DNA from: Acidaminococcus sp.
Lineage (GTDB): Bacteria > Bacillota > Negativicutes > Acidaminococcales > Acidaminococcaceae
Assembly: GCA_019416065.1 (NCBI GenBank)
Contig: DXYB01000051.1
Coordinates: 1 to 14,011 of the forward strand
Direction: 5' to 3'
DNA length: 14,011 bases
The position numbers and the translations under genes were made by a program. Below, piece after piece: positions 1 to 8,102 of the stretch. A model generated the notes under the pieces. It searched no databases. It was not told where the DNA came from and saw only the letters and a program-made list of their open reading frames with translations. Each line of letters starts with the position of its first letter. Within the stretch, counting starts at the first letter, position 1.

Positions 1-49
1 ACCAGAAAAGGATGAATTTGGGGTCCTCCCCAACATTTGACAAAGAACC
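1..49 (-). repeat. Possible terminal inverted repeat of an ISL3-type insertion sequence (body off the left edge)
   Basis: Read on the minus strand, the segment starts GGTTCTTTGTCAAATG at position 49 and runs leftward into a short hairpin (TTGGGG-tcct-CCCCAA, 18-33). The ISL3 transposase family has long terminal repeats that begin with GG and often read GG-TCTTTGTCAAA; I recall this resemblance and have not aligned it. If correct, the element lies to the left of the window and its last base is near 49, directly beside the rpoC terminator. No transposase code is visible in the 49 bases. It could equally be ordinary intergenic sequence with a chance hairpin. Confidence 0.3.
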
Positions 50-91
50 AAAAAACACGGCTATAGAAAATATTTTCTATAGCCGTGTTTT
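50..91 (-). terminator. rpoBC terminator, 40-nt perfect palindrome
   Basis: Positions 52-91 form a perfect inverted repeat with 20-bp arms (core AACACGGCTATAGAAAA and its complement) and essentially no loop beyond the central bases. On the minus strand the stem is followed by TTTTTT at 55-50, and it starts 6 nt after the rpoC stop codon (98-100), as expected for an intrinsic terminator ending the rpoBC transcript. The plus strand also has a T-run after the stem (88-91), so it may work in both directions and insulate rpoC from whatever lies to the left. Confidence 0.9.
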
Positions 92-97
92 CATTAG

Positions 98-3000
98 TTA
101 TTCTGTCGCCTGCACGGGACTCTCAACATTCGTTTCAGCATCAGAAACAACTGGCTCTGCTACCACCTCACGGGGACGGCGCAGTTTCAGCTGGATACTA
201 CGGTATTTAGGCATACCGGTTCCTGCCGGAATCAGTTTACCGATAATAACGTTTTCTTTCAGGCCCAGCAGCGGATCCACCTTGCCTTTAATGGCAGCGT
301 CAGTCAGATTCCGTGTGGTTTCCTGGAAGGAGGCTGCAGACAGGAAAGAGTCCGTAGCCAGTGCCGCCTTGGTAATCCCCAATAGGATGGGATGCCCGGT
401 AGCAACTTGCTTACCTTCCGCCAGGGCTTCATCGTTTTCATCTTCAAACTGGGCAATATCTACCACAGAACCAGGCAGCATATTGGTGTCACCAGCATCA
501 TCAATGCGATACTTCCGCATCATTTGCCGTACCATCACTTCTACGTGCTTGTCGTTGATATCCACGCCCTGGTCTTTGTAGGCGCTAAGCACCTGCTGCA
601 CCAGGTAGTGCCGGGTAGCGGCAGGACCGGAAATTCGCATAATATCATGGGGATTCAGAGAACCTGTGGTCAGGCGGTCGCCCACTTCCACTTTGTCTCC
701 ATCCACAACTGCCAGCTTAGCATCAAAAGGAATATGGTAGGACTCATCAGAGCCATCTTCTTTGTGGATCACCACAAAGCGTCCATCTTCTTTGTTTTGG
801 ATTTCCACCTCGCCAGCAAATTCAGTCAGGATACCAGGATGTTTCGGTTTTCTTGCTTCAAACAGTTCTTCTACACGGGGTAAGCCCTGGGTGATATCGT
901 CAGCACCAGCAACGCCGCCTGTATGGAAGGTCCGCATGGTCAGCTGGGTACCGGGTTCCCCGATAGCCTGAGCAGCCACGGTACCAACGGCTTCGCCGAT
1001 TTCCACTTTTTTGGCGGTAGCCAGGTTCCGTCCATAGCAGGCCCGGCATACACCATAGTGGGATTTGCAGGTCAATACGGAACGGATCTTGACTTTTTCC
1101 TTCATCTCGGCAATCACATCGGCCATATCTTCTGTGATATAGTCGTTCAGATGGTACACCACGGTGCCATCTTTGTCCTTAATGTCTTCAGCAAGCACAC
1201 GGCCCACCAGCCGATCCCGCAACGTTTCCAGCACGCGGCTGCCGTTTGTGATGGCTTCTACATAGACGCCATCCACTTCGTTATTGCGGATTTTCAGCTC
1301 TTTTACCGTGCCATCTTGCAGCACAGCCTCGATTTTGTCAGCGGTGAAGGATTCACCTTTTTTAACCAGGATGTCTCCCTGTTCATTGACAATATCTTCT
1401 TCCACTTCTTTATTTAGGAAGTGATGGGTCATATGTTCCCGGAAGGCTTCCTTGACTTTATCCTCGCTCACGTTGATCGTAAGCGTTTCTGGTTCTTCGC
1501 CGCTGTCTTCATTGGCAGGATACAGACTGATTTCCAAAATGCGAGCCTTCATCAGACGGTCAAACACTTCGTCCGTCACCTGGGTATCTGCTTCTGCCAG
1601 AATGGATCCATCCACCGGATTCATCACCGAGCTGGCCAAGGTACGACCTACCGTATATTCCTTCAGCTTGTATTGGCTGCTTCCCAGTACGCTCCGGCAG
1701 AACCGGGACCGCTCCCGCATAAGGTTCATACCCGTTACGTCACAGTCTTCATCCCGCACAATCACGTCTTGCGCCACGTCCACCAGACGCCGGGTCAAAT
1801 ACCCGGAGTCAGCCGTCCGCAGTGCCGTATCGGTTAACCCTTTTCGGGCGCCGTGAGAAGAAACGAAGTATTCCAGAATGGTCAGCCCTTCGCGGAAGTT
1901 GGATTTGATAGGCCGTTCGATAATTTTACCGGACGGATCTGCCATCAATCCACGCATACCAGCCAGCTGACGCATCTGCTGTACGTTACCACGGGCCCCG
2001 GAGTTAGCCATCATATAGATCGGGTTAAAGGCGTCCATGGTATGTTCCATCAACGCCTTTGCCACGTCTTCTGTGGCTTTGTTCCAGATATCAATAACTT
2101 TCTTATAGCGTTCTTCGTCGCTCATGAGGCCCCGATTAAAGATACGTTGCACCTTGTTAACTTCTTGTTCGGCGGCATCCAGGATTTCTTGTTTTTCCTT
2201 AGGAATCTTGATATCGCTGACGGCAATGGATAGCCCAGACTTGCAAGCGTTATCATAGCCCAGTTTTTTTACGATATCCAGAACTCTGGCTGTGCCAAAG
2301 TTGCCAAAGAGTTTATGGGCTTTGGCAACCAAATGGCCCAGTTCTTTTTTATCAATCAGTTTACCCAGTAGCCAGGTACCGTCTTTTTGCTTAGCATAGT
2401 ACCGCATTTCCAGTGGCAGTTCACTGTTATAGATGATATTACCGATCGAAGTGGTCACTAGGCTCTTGCCCTCATTGGAGGGTTCGGGGTAAATCTCGCT
2501 GTTGGGCACCTGTACCTGAATCCGTGCTTGCAAGTCAATGATATGGTTAAAGTACGCCAAACGGGCTTCGTCAAAGCTGATAAAGCGGCGTCCTTCACCT
2601 TTGGCACCTTCCCGGAAAATGGTCAGGTAATAAGCGCCCAGCACCATATCCTGGGTGGGAACCGTGATGGGTTTTCCATCTTTCGGTGCCAGAATATTAT
2701 TGATACTCATCATCAGCACGCGGGCTTCTGCCTGGGCTTCTGCGGAAAGCGGCAGATGGATAGCCATCTGGTCGCCATCGAAGTCAGCGTTAAAGGGGGT
2801 ACAAGCCAGCGGATGCAGCTTGATAGCCCGGCCTTCGGACAGAATCGGTTCAAAGGCTTGAATCCCCAATCTGTGCAGCGTCGGGGCACGGTTTAGTAGT
2901 ACAGGATGTTCTTTGATGACATCTTCCAAAACGTCCCATACCACGTTGGTGGCCCGTTCCACCATCCGCTTGGCACTCTTAATATTGGTGGCAGCACCGG

Positions 3001-4132
3001 TTTCCACCAGGCGCTTCATCACAAATGGTTTAAACAGCTCCAGGGCCATTTCTTTTGGCAGACCGCACTGGTGCATTTTCATTTCCGGACCGACCACGAT
3101 TACGCTACGCCCGGAGTAGTCCACCCGTTTGCCCAACAGGTTTTGGCGGAAACGACCTTGCTTGCCCTTTAGCATATCAGACAGAGATTTCAGGGGACGG
3201 GTGCCAGGACCCGTAACAGCACGACCACGACGACCGTTATCAATCAGGGCATCCACGGCTTCCTGGAGCATCCGTTTTTCATTGCGCACAATGATGTCCG
3301 GCGCTTCCAGTTCCTGTAATCTCTTTAACCGATTGTTCCGGTTGATAACCCGGCGGTACAGATCATTCAGGTCACTGGTGGCAAAACGACCGCCATCCAG
3401 CTGCACCATAGGGCGCAGGTCAGGAGGAATCACAGGAATTACATCCATGACCATCCATTCCGGTTTATTGCCGCTCTTTAGGAACGCTTCGCACACGTCC
3501 AGCCGGCGGACAATATTCCGTCTTTTTTGCAGGCTGGTCTCGCTTTTCAGTGCAGCCCGCAATTCTTTGGTCAGCTCTTCCACGTTGATCTCATGGAGCA
3601 GTTCCTTGATGGCTTCTGCACCCATGCCAACCCGGAACGTATCCCCATATTCGTCCAGTTTTTCCTGGTATTCCGCTTCCGTGAGCAGCTGTTTTTTAGT
3701 CAGGTTGGTGTCGCCTGGATCCAGGACAATGTAGCTGGCAAAGTAGAGAACTTTTTCCAGAGCTCTTTGCCCAATATCCAAAATGGCACCCATCCGGCAG
3801 GGAATCCCCTTAAAATACCAGATATGGGACACAGGGGCGGCTAGTTCAATGGACCCCATGCGATCGCGACGCACCTTGGAGCGGGTAACTTCCACGCCGC
3901 ATTTATCACACACAACCCCTTTATACCGAATCCGTTTATACTTACCGCAATGGCATTCCCAGTCTTTGGTCGGCCCAAAGATCCGCTCGCAGAACAACCC
4001 ATCCCGTTCCGGCTTTAAGGTCCTGTAGTTGATGGTTTCCGGTTTCGTGACTTCCCCGTGGGACCAGGCCCTGATCTTTTCGGGAGATGCCAAACCAATC
4101 CGCATTGAATGAAATCTATTTACATCCAGCAA
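98..4132 (-). CDS. rpoC: DNA-directed RNA polymerase subunit beta'
   Basis: Catalytic largest subunit of RNA polymerase; it forms the clamp and carries the active-site Mg2+. From the TTG start at 4130-4132 the protein is 1344 aa. Visible landmarks: first zinc site C60, C62, C75, C78; active-site NADFDGDQ with D450, D452 and D454; bridge-helix and trigger-loop region through QLTMRTFHTGGVAG; second zinc site C797, C1022 and the following CRAC pair. The TTG start gives the usual N-terminus MLDVN and sits 9 nt after AAGGAG. The GTG at 4136-4138 adds two residues but is only 3 nt from that Shine-Dalgarno. The ribosome binding site overlaps the rpoB stop, so the two genes are translationally coupled. 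Odd: about 225 residues separate C797 from C1022, against about 74 in E. coli, so roughly 150 residues are inserted there, while the E. coli trigger-loop insertion is absent. Confidence 0.98.
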   Translation of the reverse strand: MLDVNRFHSMRIGLASPEKIRAWSHGEVTKPETINYRTLKPERDGLFCERIFGPTKDWECHCGKYKRIRYKGVVCDKCGVEVTRSKVRRDRMGSIELAAPVSHIWYFKGIPCRMGAILDIGQRALEKVLYFASYIVLDPGDTNLTKKQLLTEAEYQEKLDEYGDTFRVGMGAEAIKELLHEINVEELTKELRAALKSETSLQKRRNIVRRLDVCEAFLKSGNKPEWMVMDVIPVIPPDLRPMVQLDGGRFATSDLNDLYRRVINRNNRLKRLQELEAPDIIVRNEKRMLQEAVDALIDNGRRGRAVTGPGTRPLKSLSDMLKGKQGRFRQNLLGKRVDYSGRSVIVVGPEMKMHQCGLPKEMALELFKPFVMKRLVETGAATNIKSAKRMVERATNVVWDVLEDVIKEHPVLLNRAPTLHRLGIQAFEPILSEGRAIKLHPLACTPFNADFDGDQMAIHLPLSAEAQAEARVLMMSINNILAPKDGKPITVPTQDMVLGAYYLTIFREGAKGEGRRFISFDEARLAYFNHIIDLQARIQVQVPNSEIYPEPSNEGKSLVTTSIGNIIYNSELPLEMRYYAKQKDGTWLLGKLIDKKELGHLVAKAHKLFGNFGTARVLDIVKKLGYDNACKSGLSIAVSDIKIPKEKQEILDAAEQEVNKVQRIFNRGLMSDEERYKKVIDIWNKATEDVAKALMEHTMDAFNPIYMMANSGARGNVQQMRQLAGMRGLMADPSGKIIERPIKSNFREGLTILEYFVSSHGARKGLTDTALRTADSGYLTRRLVDVAQDVIVRDEDCDVTGMNLMRERSRFCRSVLGSSQYKLKEYTVGRTLASSVMNPVDGSILAEADTQVTDEVFDRLMKARILEISLYPANEDSGEEPETLTINVSEDKVKEAFREHMTHHFLNKEVEEDIVNEQGDILVKKGESFTADKIEAVLQDGTVKELKIRNNEVDGVYVEAITNGSRVLETLRDRLVGRVLAEDIKDKDGTVVYHLNDYITEDMADVIAEMKEKVKIRSVLTCKSHYGVCRACYGRNLATAKKVEIGEAVGTVAAQAIGEPGTQLTMRTFHTGGVAGADDITQGLPRVEELFEARKPKHPGILTEFAGEVEIQNKEDGRFVVIHKEDGSDESYHIPFDAKLAVVDGDKVEVGDRLTTGSLNPHDIMRISGPAATRHYLVQQVLSAYKDQGVDINDKHVEVMVRQMMRKYRIDDAGDTNMLPGSVVDIAQFEDENDEALAEGKQVATGHPILLGITKAALATDSFLSAASFQETTRNLTDAAIKGKVDPLLGLKENVIIGKLIPAGTGMPKYRSIQLKLRRPREVVAEPVVSDAETNVESPVQATE

Positions 4133-4151
4133 GAGCACTCACTCCTTCCTA
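4133..4151 (-). promoter_or_regulatory. rpoC ribosome binding site overlapping the rpoB stop
   Basis: On the minus strand the rpoB stop TAG (4149-4151) runs straight into GAAGGAG, followed by TGAGTGCTC and TTG. The spacing of 9 nt from AAGGAG favours TTG (4130-4132) as the rpoC start over the upstream GTG, which has only 3 nt. The overlap of stop codon and Shine-Dalgarno suggests that ribosomes finishing rpoB start rpoC, which would help keep the subunits equimolar. Confidence 0.75.
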
Positions 4152-7100
4152 CTCTGCGTCAGATCCGTCGTCGTCATTCTGGTCGTCCATGCTCATGTTC
4201 CCGATATCGGCAATGACATCAAAATCGCTGTCATCCGGCTGATCTTCATCCGGACTAATCTCTTCTTCATCGCTATTGGGGGAAGTTTCATGGCTGTCTC
4301 CCATATTGGCAGGGGCTAGTCCGTTTTTATGGGACATATCCATATCCAGTTCTCTTGCGATATCCCCCATTCCGATATCTTCGTCTTCATCGTCCAGGTC
4401 AATTTCTTCATCATCATCGTCCAGGACTTGTACATCCAGCCCAATGGCCTGCATTTCCTTGACCAACACCTTAAAGGATTCAGGAACACCCGGTTCCGGA
4501 ATATTTTCTCCTTTGACAATGGCTTCGTAGGCCTTCACACGGCCCACCACGTCATCAGATTTTACGGTCAGGATTTCCTGCAAGGTATAGGCAGCCCCAT
4601 AACCTTCCAGGGCCCACACTTCCATTTCACCGAAACGCTGTCCACCGAACTGGGCTTTACCCCCTAACGGCTGCTGGGTCACCAGGGAGTACGGACCCGT
4701 CGAACGGGCATGGATCTTATCGGCGACCAAATGGTGCAGTTTCAGATAGTAGATACAGCCCACAGTTACCGGGTTGTCAAACGGTTCTCCGGTACGTCCA
4801 TCGTACAGGATGGTCTTGCCGCTAGGATCCACACCAGCCAGTTTCAGAGTTTTTTCCATATCATCCTGACGGGCAGAGTCAAATACCGGTACAGCCACAG
4901 GTACAGCGTGTTCCACTGTTTCCGGCATGCCATATTGATCCACATCATAACCAGCTTCTTTTAGTTCATCCGCCAGCGTAGGATCCCCGGATTCAATCCG
5001 GCTACCCAAACTGCAGGCAGCCCAGCCCAAATGGGCTTCCAAAATCTGCCCAATATTCATACGGCTTGGCACACCCAGAGGATTCAGCACGATTTGTACA
5101 GGTTCCCCATTGGGCAAAAACGGCATATCCTCTCGCGGCAGGATGCGGGACACGACGCCTTTGTTACCATGACGGCCGGCCATCTTATCCCCTTCGCTGA
5201 TTTTCCGTTTTTGAACAATATTGACCCGCACTTGTTTATTCACACCGGGTGGCAGTTCATCCCCATTTTCCCGGGTAAAGATCCGCACGCTGTCAATGAT
5301 TCCGTGTTCCCCGTGAGGTACGCGCAGGGAGCTGTCCCGCACTTCTCTTGCTTTTTCAGCAAAGATGGCACGAATCAGCCGCTCTTCTGCGGATAGTTCC
5401 GTTTCTCCTTTCGGAGTGACTTTGCCCACCAGGATATCGCCAGGGCGCACTTCCGCCCCAATGCGAATAATTCCCTCTTCATCCAGGTCTTTCAGCGCGT
5501 CTTCCGAAACGTTAGGAATATCCCGGGTAATTTCTTCCGGTCCCAGTTTGGTATCACGGGCATCGCAGTTATATTCTTCAATATGGATGGAAGTAAAGGC
5601 ATCGTCCTTTACCAGGTCTTCAGACAAAAGTACAGCGTCTTCGTAGTTATAGCCTTCCCAAGGCATATACGCCGCAATGGCATTGCGTCCCAGTGCCAGT
5701 TCCCCATGATCTGTCGCCGGGCCATCGGCCAGAGCCTGCCCTTCTGTCACCTTATCCCCTTTGCAAACAATAGGCCGCTGGTTGATGCAGGTGCTCTGGT
5801 TGGAGCGTTTGAATTTCAGCACATTATATTCGTCAATGCCTTGTCCATCATCCCGTGTCACGAGGATTTTATCTCCGCTGACATATTTCACGGTCCCAGC
5901 ATGTTTTGCAAGGATGCACACACCGGAGTCCATGGCTACTTTATATTCCATGCCGGTGCCCACCACAGGAGCCTTGGGGTTCAATAGCGGCACGGCCTGC
6001 CGCTGCATATTTGCCCCCATCAGGGCACGGTTGGCGTCATCGTTTTCCAGGAAAGGAATCAGTTCTGCTGCAATGGACAATACCTGTTTCGGGTCAACGT
6101 CCATAAAATCCGCCCCTTTGGGAGGGATGGACAATACGTCGTCTTTTCTCCGGCAGGTAATATGGTCGTTCACAAAATAATTGTCGTCTGTCAACGGTTC
6201 GTTAGCCTGGGCAATGACATATTTATCTTCTTCATCGGCGGTCATGTACACAATTTCATTGGTTACACGTCCGGTTTCCTTATCTACCCGGCGATACGGG
6301 GTTTCAATGAAGCCATAGCGGTTAACGACTCCATAAGCCGCTAGAGACCCAATCAGACCGATGTTAGGTCCTTCAGGGGTTTCAATTGGACAAATCCGCC
6401 CATAGTGAGAGTTATGTACGTCGCGGACTTCAAATCCAGCCCGTTCACGGGATAGTCCCCCAGGTCCCAAGGCAGAAAGACGCCGTTTATGGGTCAGTTC
6501 CGCCAGAGGGTTGTTCTGGTCCATGAACTGGGACAACTGGCTGCTGCCGAAAAATTCTTTGACGGCGGCCACAACCGGACGAATATTGATGAGAGCCTGG
6601 GGCGTGATCACATCCGCGTCCTGCAGTGTCATCCGTTCCCGGATCACCCGTTCCATACGGGACAAGCCGATCCGGAACTGGTTCTGCAGCAGTTCCCCTA
6701 CACAGCGAACCCGCCGATTCCCCAAATGATCAATATCATCCTTGCCTTCCATCCCATCAATGACATTCAAGAGATAGGCAAAAGAGGCAATCACGTCAGC
6801 CGGAGTAATCGTCCGCACTGCCGCATCAATGTCTTTGGTAACCACAATATGTTCCGGTTGTTCCCGGTATTCCACCCAGGCATCTGCATAGCCGGCATTC
6901 CGGTAAATCCCGCTTTGTTCCAGTTTGTCAATCTCGGCATCGCCGATCACGGTACCAGCAGGCAGCACCACATCGCCCTGGGTCCCATCCTCATTGACAA
7001 AAGCAATGGGACTGGTGAGTTTTTTGCCCAGAAGGCGGAAACGCCAGCCTAGTTTTTTATTGATTTTGTAGCGTCCAACACTAGCCAGATCATACCGCCG

Positions 7101-7880
7101 GTTATCGGAGAAAATATTTTTAATTAACTGGGCCGCATTTTCCAGGTTGGCAGGTTCACCAGGACGGAGTTTCCGGTAAATCTCCAGCATGGCATCGTCT
7201 TCGTTGCGGGTAGTATCCTTTGCCAAAGTTGCCGTAAGGAAGGGATGTTCCCCAAACGCCCGGATAATGTCATCGTTGGTAGGTAATCCCATGACACGCA
7301 GTAGTGCCGTAGCCGGCAGCTTCCGTGTCCGGTCCACACGGGCATAAATAATATCATTGAGATCCGTTTCGTATTCGATCCAGGCACCACGGTTTGGAAT
7401 CACCGTTGTCCCATAGAGAAATTTCCCCATAGAATCCTGGTCCTTGGCATAATACACTCCGGGAGACCGCACCAATTGGCTGACGATAACCCGTTCTGCG
7501 CCGTTAATGACGAAGGTCCCGGTGTCGGTCATCAGCGGGAAATCTCCCATGAATACAGTGGATTCCTTGATTTCACCGGTATCTTTGTACAAAAGACGCA
7601 CGTCCACGTTCAAAGGTGCCGCATAGGTAGCATCTTTTTCTTTGCAGGTCTCAATATCGTATTTAGGATCCCCGATGGTGAAGTTTTCAAAGCTAAGTTC
7701 CAGGTTGTCCGTAAAATCCTTAATGGGGGAAACATCCTGAAACACATCGTGCAGCCCTTCTCTGATAAACCATTCGTAGGATTTTCTCTGCAGGTCAATC
7801 AAATGAGGCATCTTCAAAACTTCTTTGATCCGAGCATAACTGTACCGCTTGCGGTCGCCATGTTGAACCGGCTTGAACAT
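4149..7880 (-). CDS. rpoB: DNA-directed RNA polymerase subunit beta
   Basis: Second-largest RNA polymerase subunit, which with beta' forms the active-site cleft and binds rifampicin. From ATG at 7878-7880 the protein is 1243 aa. The rifampicin region begins FFGSSQLSQFMDQNN at residue 443. D454, H464 and S469 (E. coli D516, H526, S531) are the sensitive-type residues, so no classical resistance change is seen. Also present are ETPEGPNIGLI, the GDKMAGRHGNKG segment with catalytic lysines, and the C-terminal GGKAQFGGQRFGEMEVWALE. Start choice: the GTG at 7890-7892 overlaps the AAGGAG Shine-Dalgarno, whereas the ATG lies 11 nt after it and gives the usual MFKPVQHG start. Odd: the last 92 residues (1152-1243) are a very acidic, probably disordered tail with about 38 Asp/Glu and almost no basic residues. 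Length is between B. subtilis (about 1190) and E. coli (1342). rpoC follows directly; rplL is not upstream. Confidence 0.98.
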   Translation of the reverse strand: MFKPVQHGDRKRYSYARIKEVLKMPHLIDLQRKSYEWFIREGLHDVFQDVSPIKDFTDNLELSFENFTIGDPKYDIETCKEKDATYAAPLNVDVRLLYKDTGEIKESTVFMGDFPLMTDTGTFVINGAERVIVSQLVRSPGVYYAKDQDSMGKFLYGTTVIPNRGAWIEYETDLNDIIYARVDRTRKLPATALLRVMGLPTNDDIIRAFGEHPFLTATLAKDTTRNEDDAMLEIYRKLRPGEPANLENAAQLIKNIFSDNRRYDLASVGRYKINKKLGWRFRLLGKKLTSPIAFVNEDGTQGDVVLPAGTVIGDAEIDKLEQSGIYRNAGYADAWVEYREQPEHIVVTKDIDAAVRTITPADVIASFAYLLNVIDGMEGKDDIDHLGNRRVRCVGELLQNQFRIGLSRMERVIRERMTLQDADVITPQALINIRPVVAAVKEFFGSSQLSQFMDQNNPLAELTHKRRLSALGPGGLSRERAGFEVRDVHNSHYGRICPIETPEGPNIGLIGSLAAYGVVNRYGFIETPYRRVDKETGRVTNEIVYMTADEEDKYVIAQANEPLTDDNYFVNDHITCRRKDDVLSIPPKGADFMDVDPKQVLSIAAELIPFLENDDANRALMGANMQRQAVPLLNPKAPVVGTGMEYKVAMDSGVCILAKHAGTVKYVSGDKILVTRDDGQGIDEYNVLKFKRSNQSTCINQRPIVCKGDKVTEGQALADGPATDHGELALGRNAIAAYMPWEGYNYEDAVLLSEDLVKDDAFTSIHIEEYNCDARDTKLGPEEITRDIPNVSEDALKDLDEEGIIRIGAEVRPGDILVGKVTPKGETELSAEERLIRAIFAEKAREVRDSSLRVPHGEHGIIDSVRIFTRENGDELPPGVNKQVRVNIVQKRKISEGDKMAGRHGNKGVVSRILPREDMPFLPNGEPVQIVLNPLGVPSRMNIGQILEAHLGWAACSLGSRIESGDPTLADELKEAGYDVDQYGMPETVEHAVPVAVPVFDSARQDDMEKTLKLAGVDPSGKTILYDGRTGEPFDNPVTVGCIYYLKLHHLVADKIHARSTGPYSLVTQQPLGGKAQFGGQRFGEMEVWALEGYGAAYTLQEILTVKSDDVVGRVKAYEAIVKGENIPEPGVPESFKVLVKEMQAIGLDVQVLDDDDEEIDLDDEDEDIGMGDIARELDMDMSHKNGLAPANMGDSHETSPNSDEEEISPDEDQPDDSDFDVIADIGNMSMDDQNDDDGSDAE

Positions 7881-7900
7881 GTGGTCTCTCACTCCTTTTC
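7881..7900 (-). promoter_or_regulatory. rpoB ribosome binding site deciding the ATG start
   Basis: The minus strand reads GAAAAGGAGTGAGAGACCAC and then ATG. The GTG in frame upstream shares bases with the Shine-Dalgarno, so it cannot be served by it. The ATG has an 11-nt spacing, slightly long but workable. Confidence 0.7.
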
Positions 7901-7907
7901 TACAAGC

Positions 7908-7927
7908 AGGGAAGGTTGGACTTCCCT
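7908..7927. other. Small hairpin in the rpoB 5' untranslated region
   Basis: Perfect 7-bp stem AGGGAAG / CTTCCCT around the 6-nt loop gttgga (plus-strand reading). On the minus strand it sits between the leader terminator and the rpoB Shine-Dalgarno, where it could affect mRNA stability or translation. On the plus strand it is followed by six Ts (7927-7932) and would look like a weak terminator, but no plus-strand gene is known to need one. Confidence 0.5.
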
Positions 7928-7940
7928 TTTTTAAACAAGC

Positions 7941-7981
7941 AAAAAAAACAAGGCAATCAACCTATGTATTGATCAGCCTTG
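7941..7981 (-). terminator. Intrinsic terminator upstream of rpoB (possible attenuator)
   Basis: On the minus strand CAAGG (7981-7977) pairs with CCTTG (7953-7949). The stem continues through C-G, one bulged T and G·T, then ATCAA/TTGAT, closing an 8-nt loop TACATAGG. Eight Ts follow (7948-7941). This is a textbook intrinsic terminator, only about 60 nt before the rpoB start and in the same orientation. No convincing promoter lies between it and rpoB, so rpoBC transcription probably has to pass through it. Confidence 0.85.
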
Positions 7982-8102
7982 TATTATGTAACGTCGTGTC
8001 TCAGCATTGCGTGCCCCTCTCGTATTCATGAGCAGGAACGCGATGTCCAACCACTGAGCACTCGCGAAACCTTTACTTTTCTGCTTTCAGCAAACTTCAT
8101 GG
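7941..8102 (-). ncRNA. Candidate structured leader RNA of rpoBC (or a free-standing small RNA)
   Basis: A roughly 160-nt transcript is predicted between the -10 box at 8109-8114 and the terminator at 7941-7981. It folds by eye into a small 5' hairpin (TGCT-gaa-AGCA, about 8092-8082) and a long stem-loop. The long stem has GTGCTCAG (8061-8054) against CTGAGaCAC (8004-7996), then an 8-nt one-sided bulge, CATCGCGT against ACGCAATG, and a tip closed by CTC/GAG around ATGAATAC. GTAA (8076-8073) and TTAC (7991-7988) extend its base. The terminator hairpin follows. The arrangement promoter, structured domain, terminator, then rpoB matches transcription-attenuation leaders. Structured leaders upstream of rpoB are known elsewhere (the Lacto-rpoB motif of lactic acid bacteria), but I cannot say this is the same motif. 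A 6S-like regulatory RNA is the main alternative. No T-box, L10-leader or common riboswitch signature is seen. Confidence 0.5.

Noticed and set aside
12..3844. Several plus-strand open frames of 60-201 codons antisense to rpoC
   Set aside because: The minus-strand frame encodes full-length RpoC with all motifs. The plus-strand products have no recognisable domain, no consistent ribosome binding sites, and overlap each other in different frames.
5500..6600. Rifampicin-resistance substitutions in rpoB
   Set aside because: The rifampicin region (about 6440-6560) carries the sensitive-type residues at the classical positions.
7880..7892. GTG at 7890-7892 as the rpoB start
   Set aside because: It overlaps the Shine-Dalgarno sequence; the ATG at 7878-7880 gives the conserved N-terminus and a workable spacing.
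4276..7934. Plus-strand open frames antisense to rpoB, including one crossing its start (7476-7934)
   Set aside because: They are shadows of the strongly biased codon use of rpoB; no domain and no independent evidence.
7941..8102. T-box, ribosomal L10 leader, 5S rRNA, SRP RNA or a common riboswitch in the rpoB leader
   Set aside because: No T-box consensus, no rplJ downstream, and none of the conserved cores of SRP RNA, 5S rRNA, TPP, FMN, purine, c-di-GMP, fluoride or ZTP elements was seen. 6S RNA could not be excluded and is kept as an alternative.
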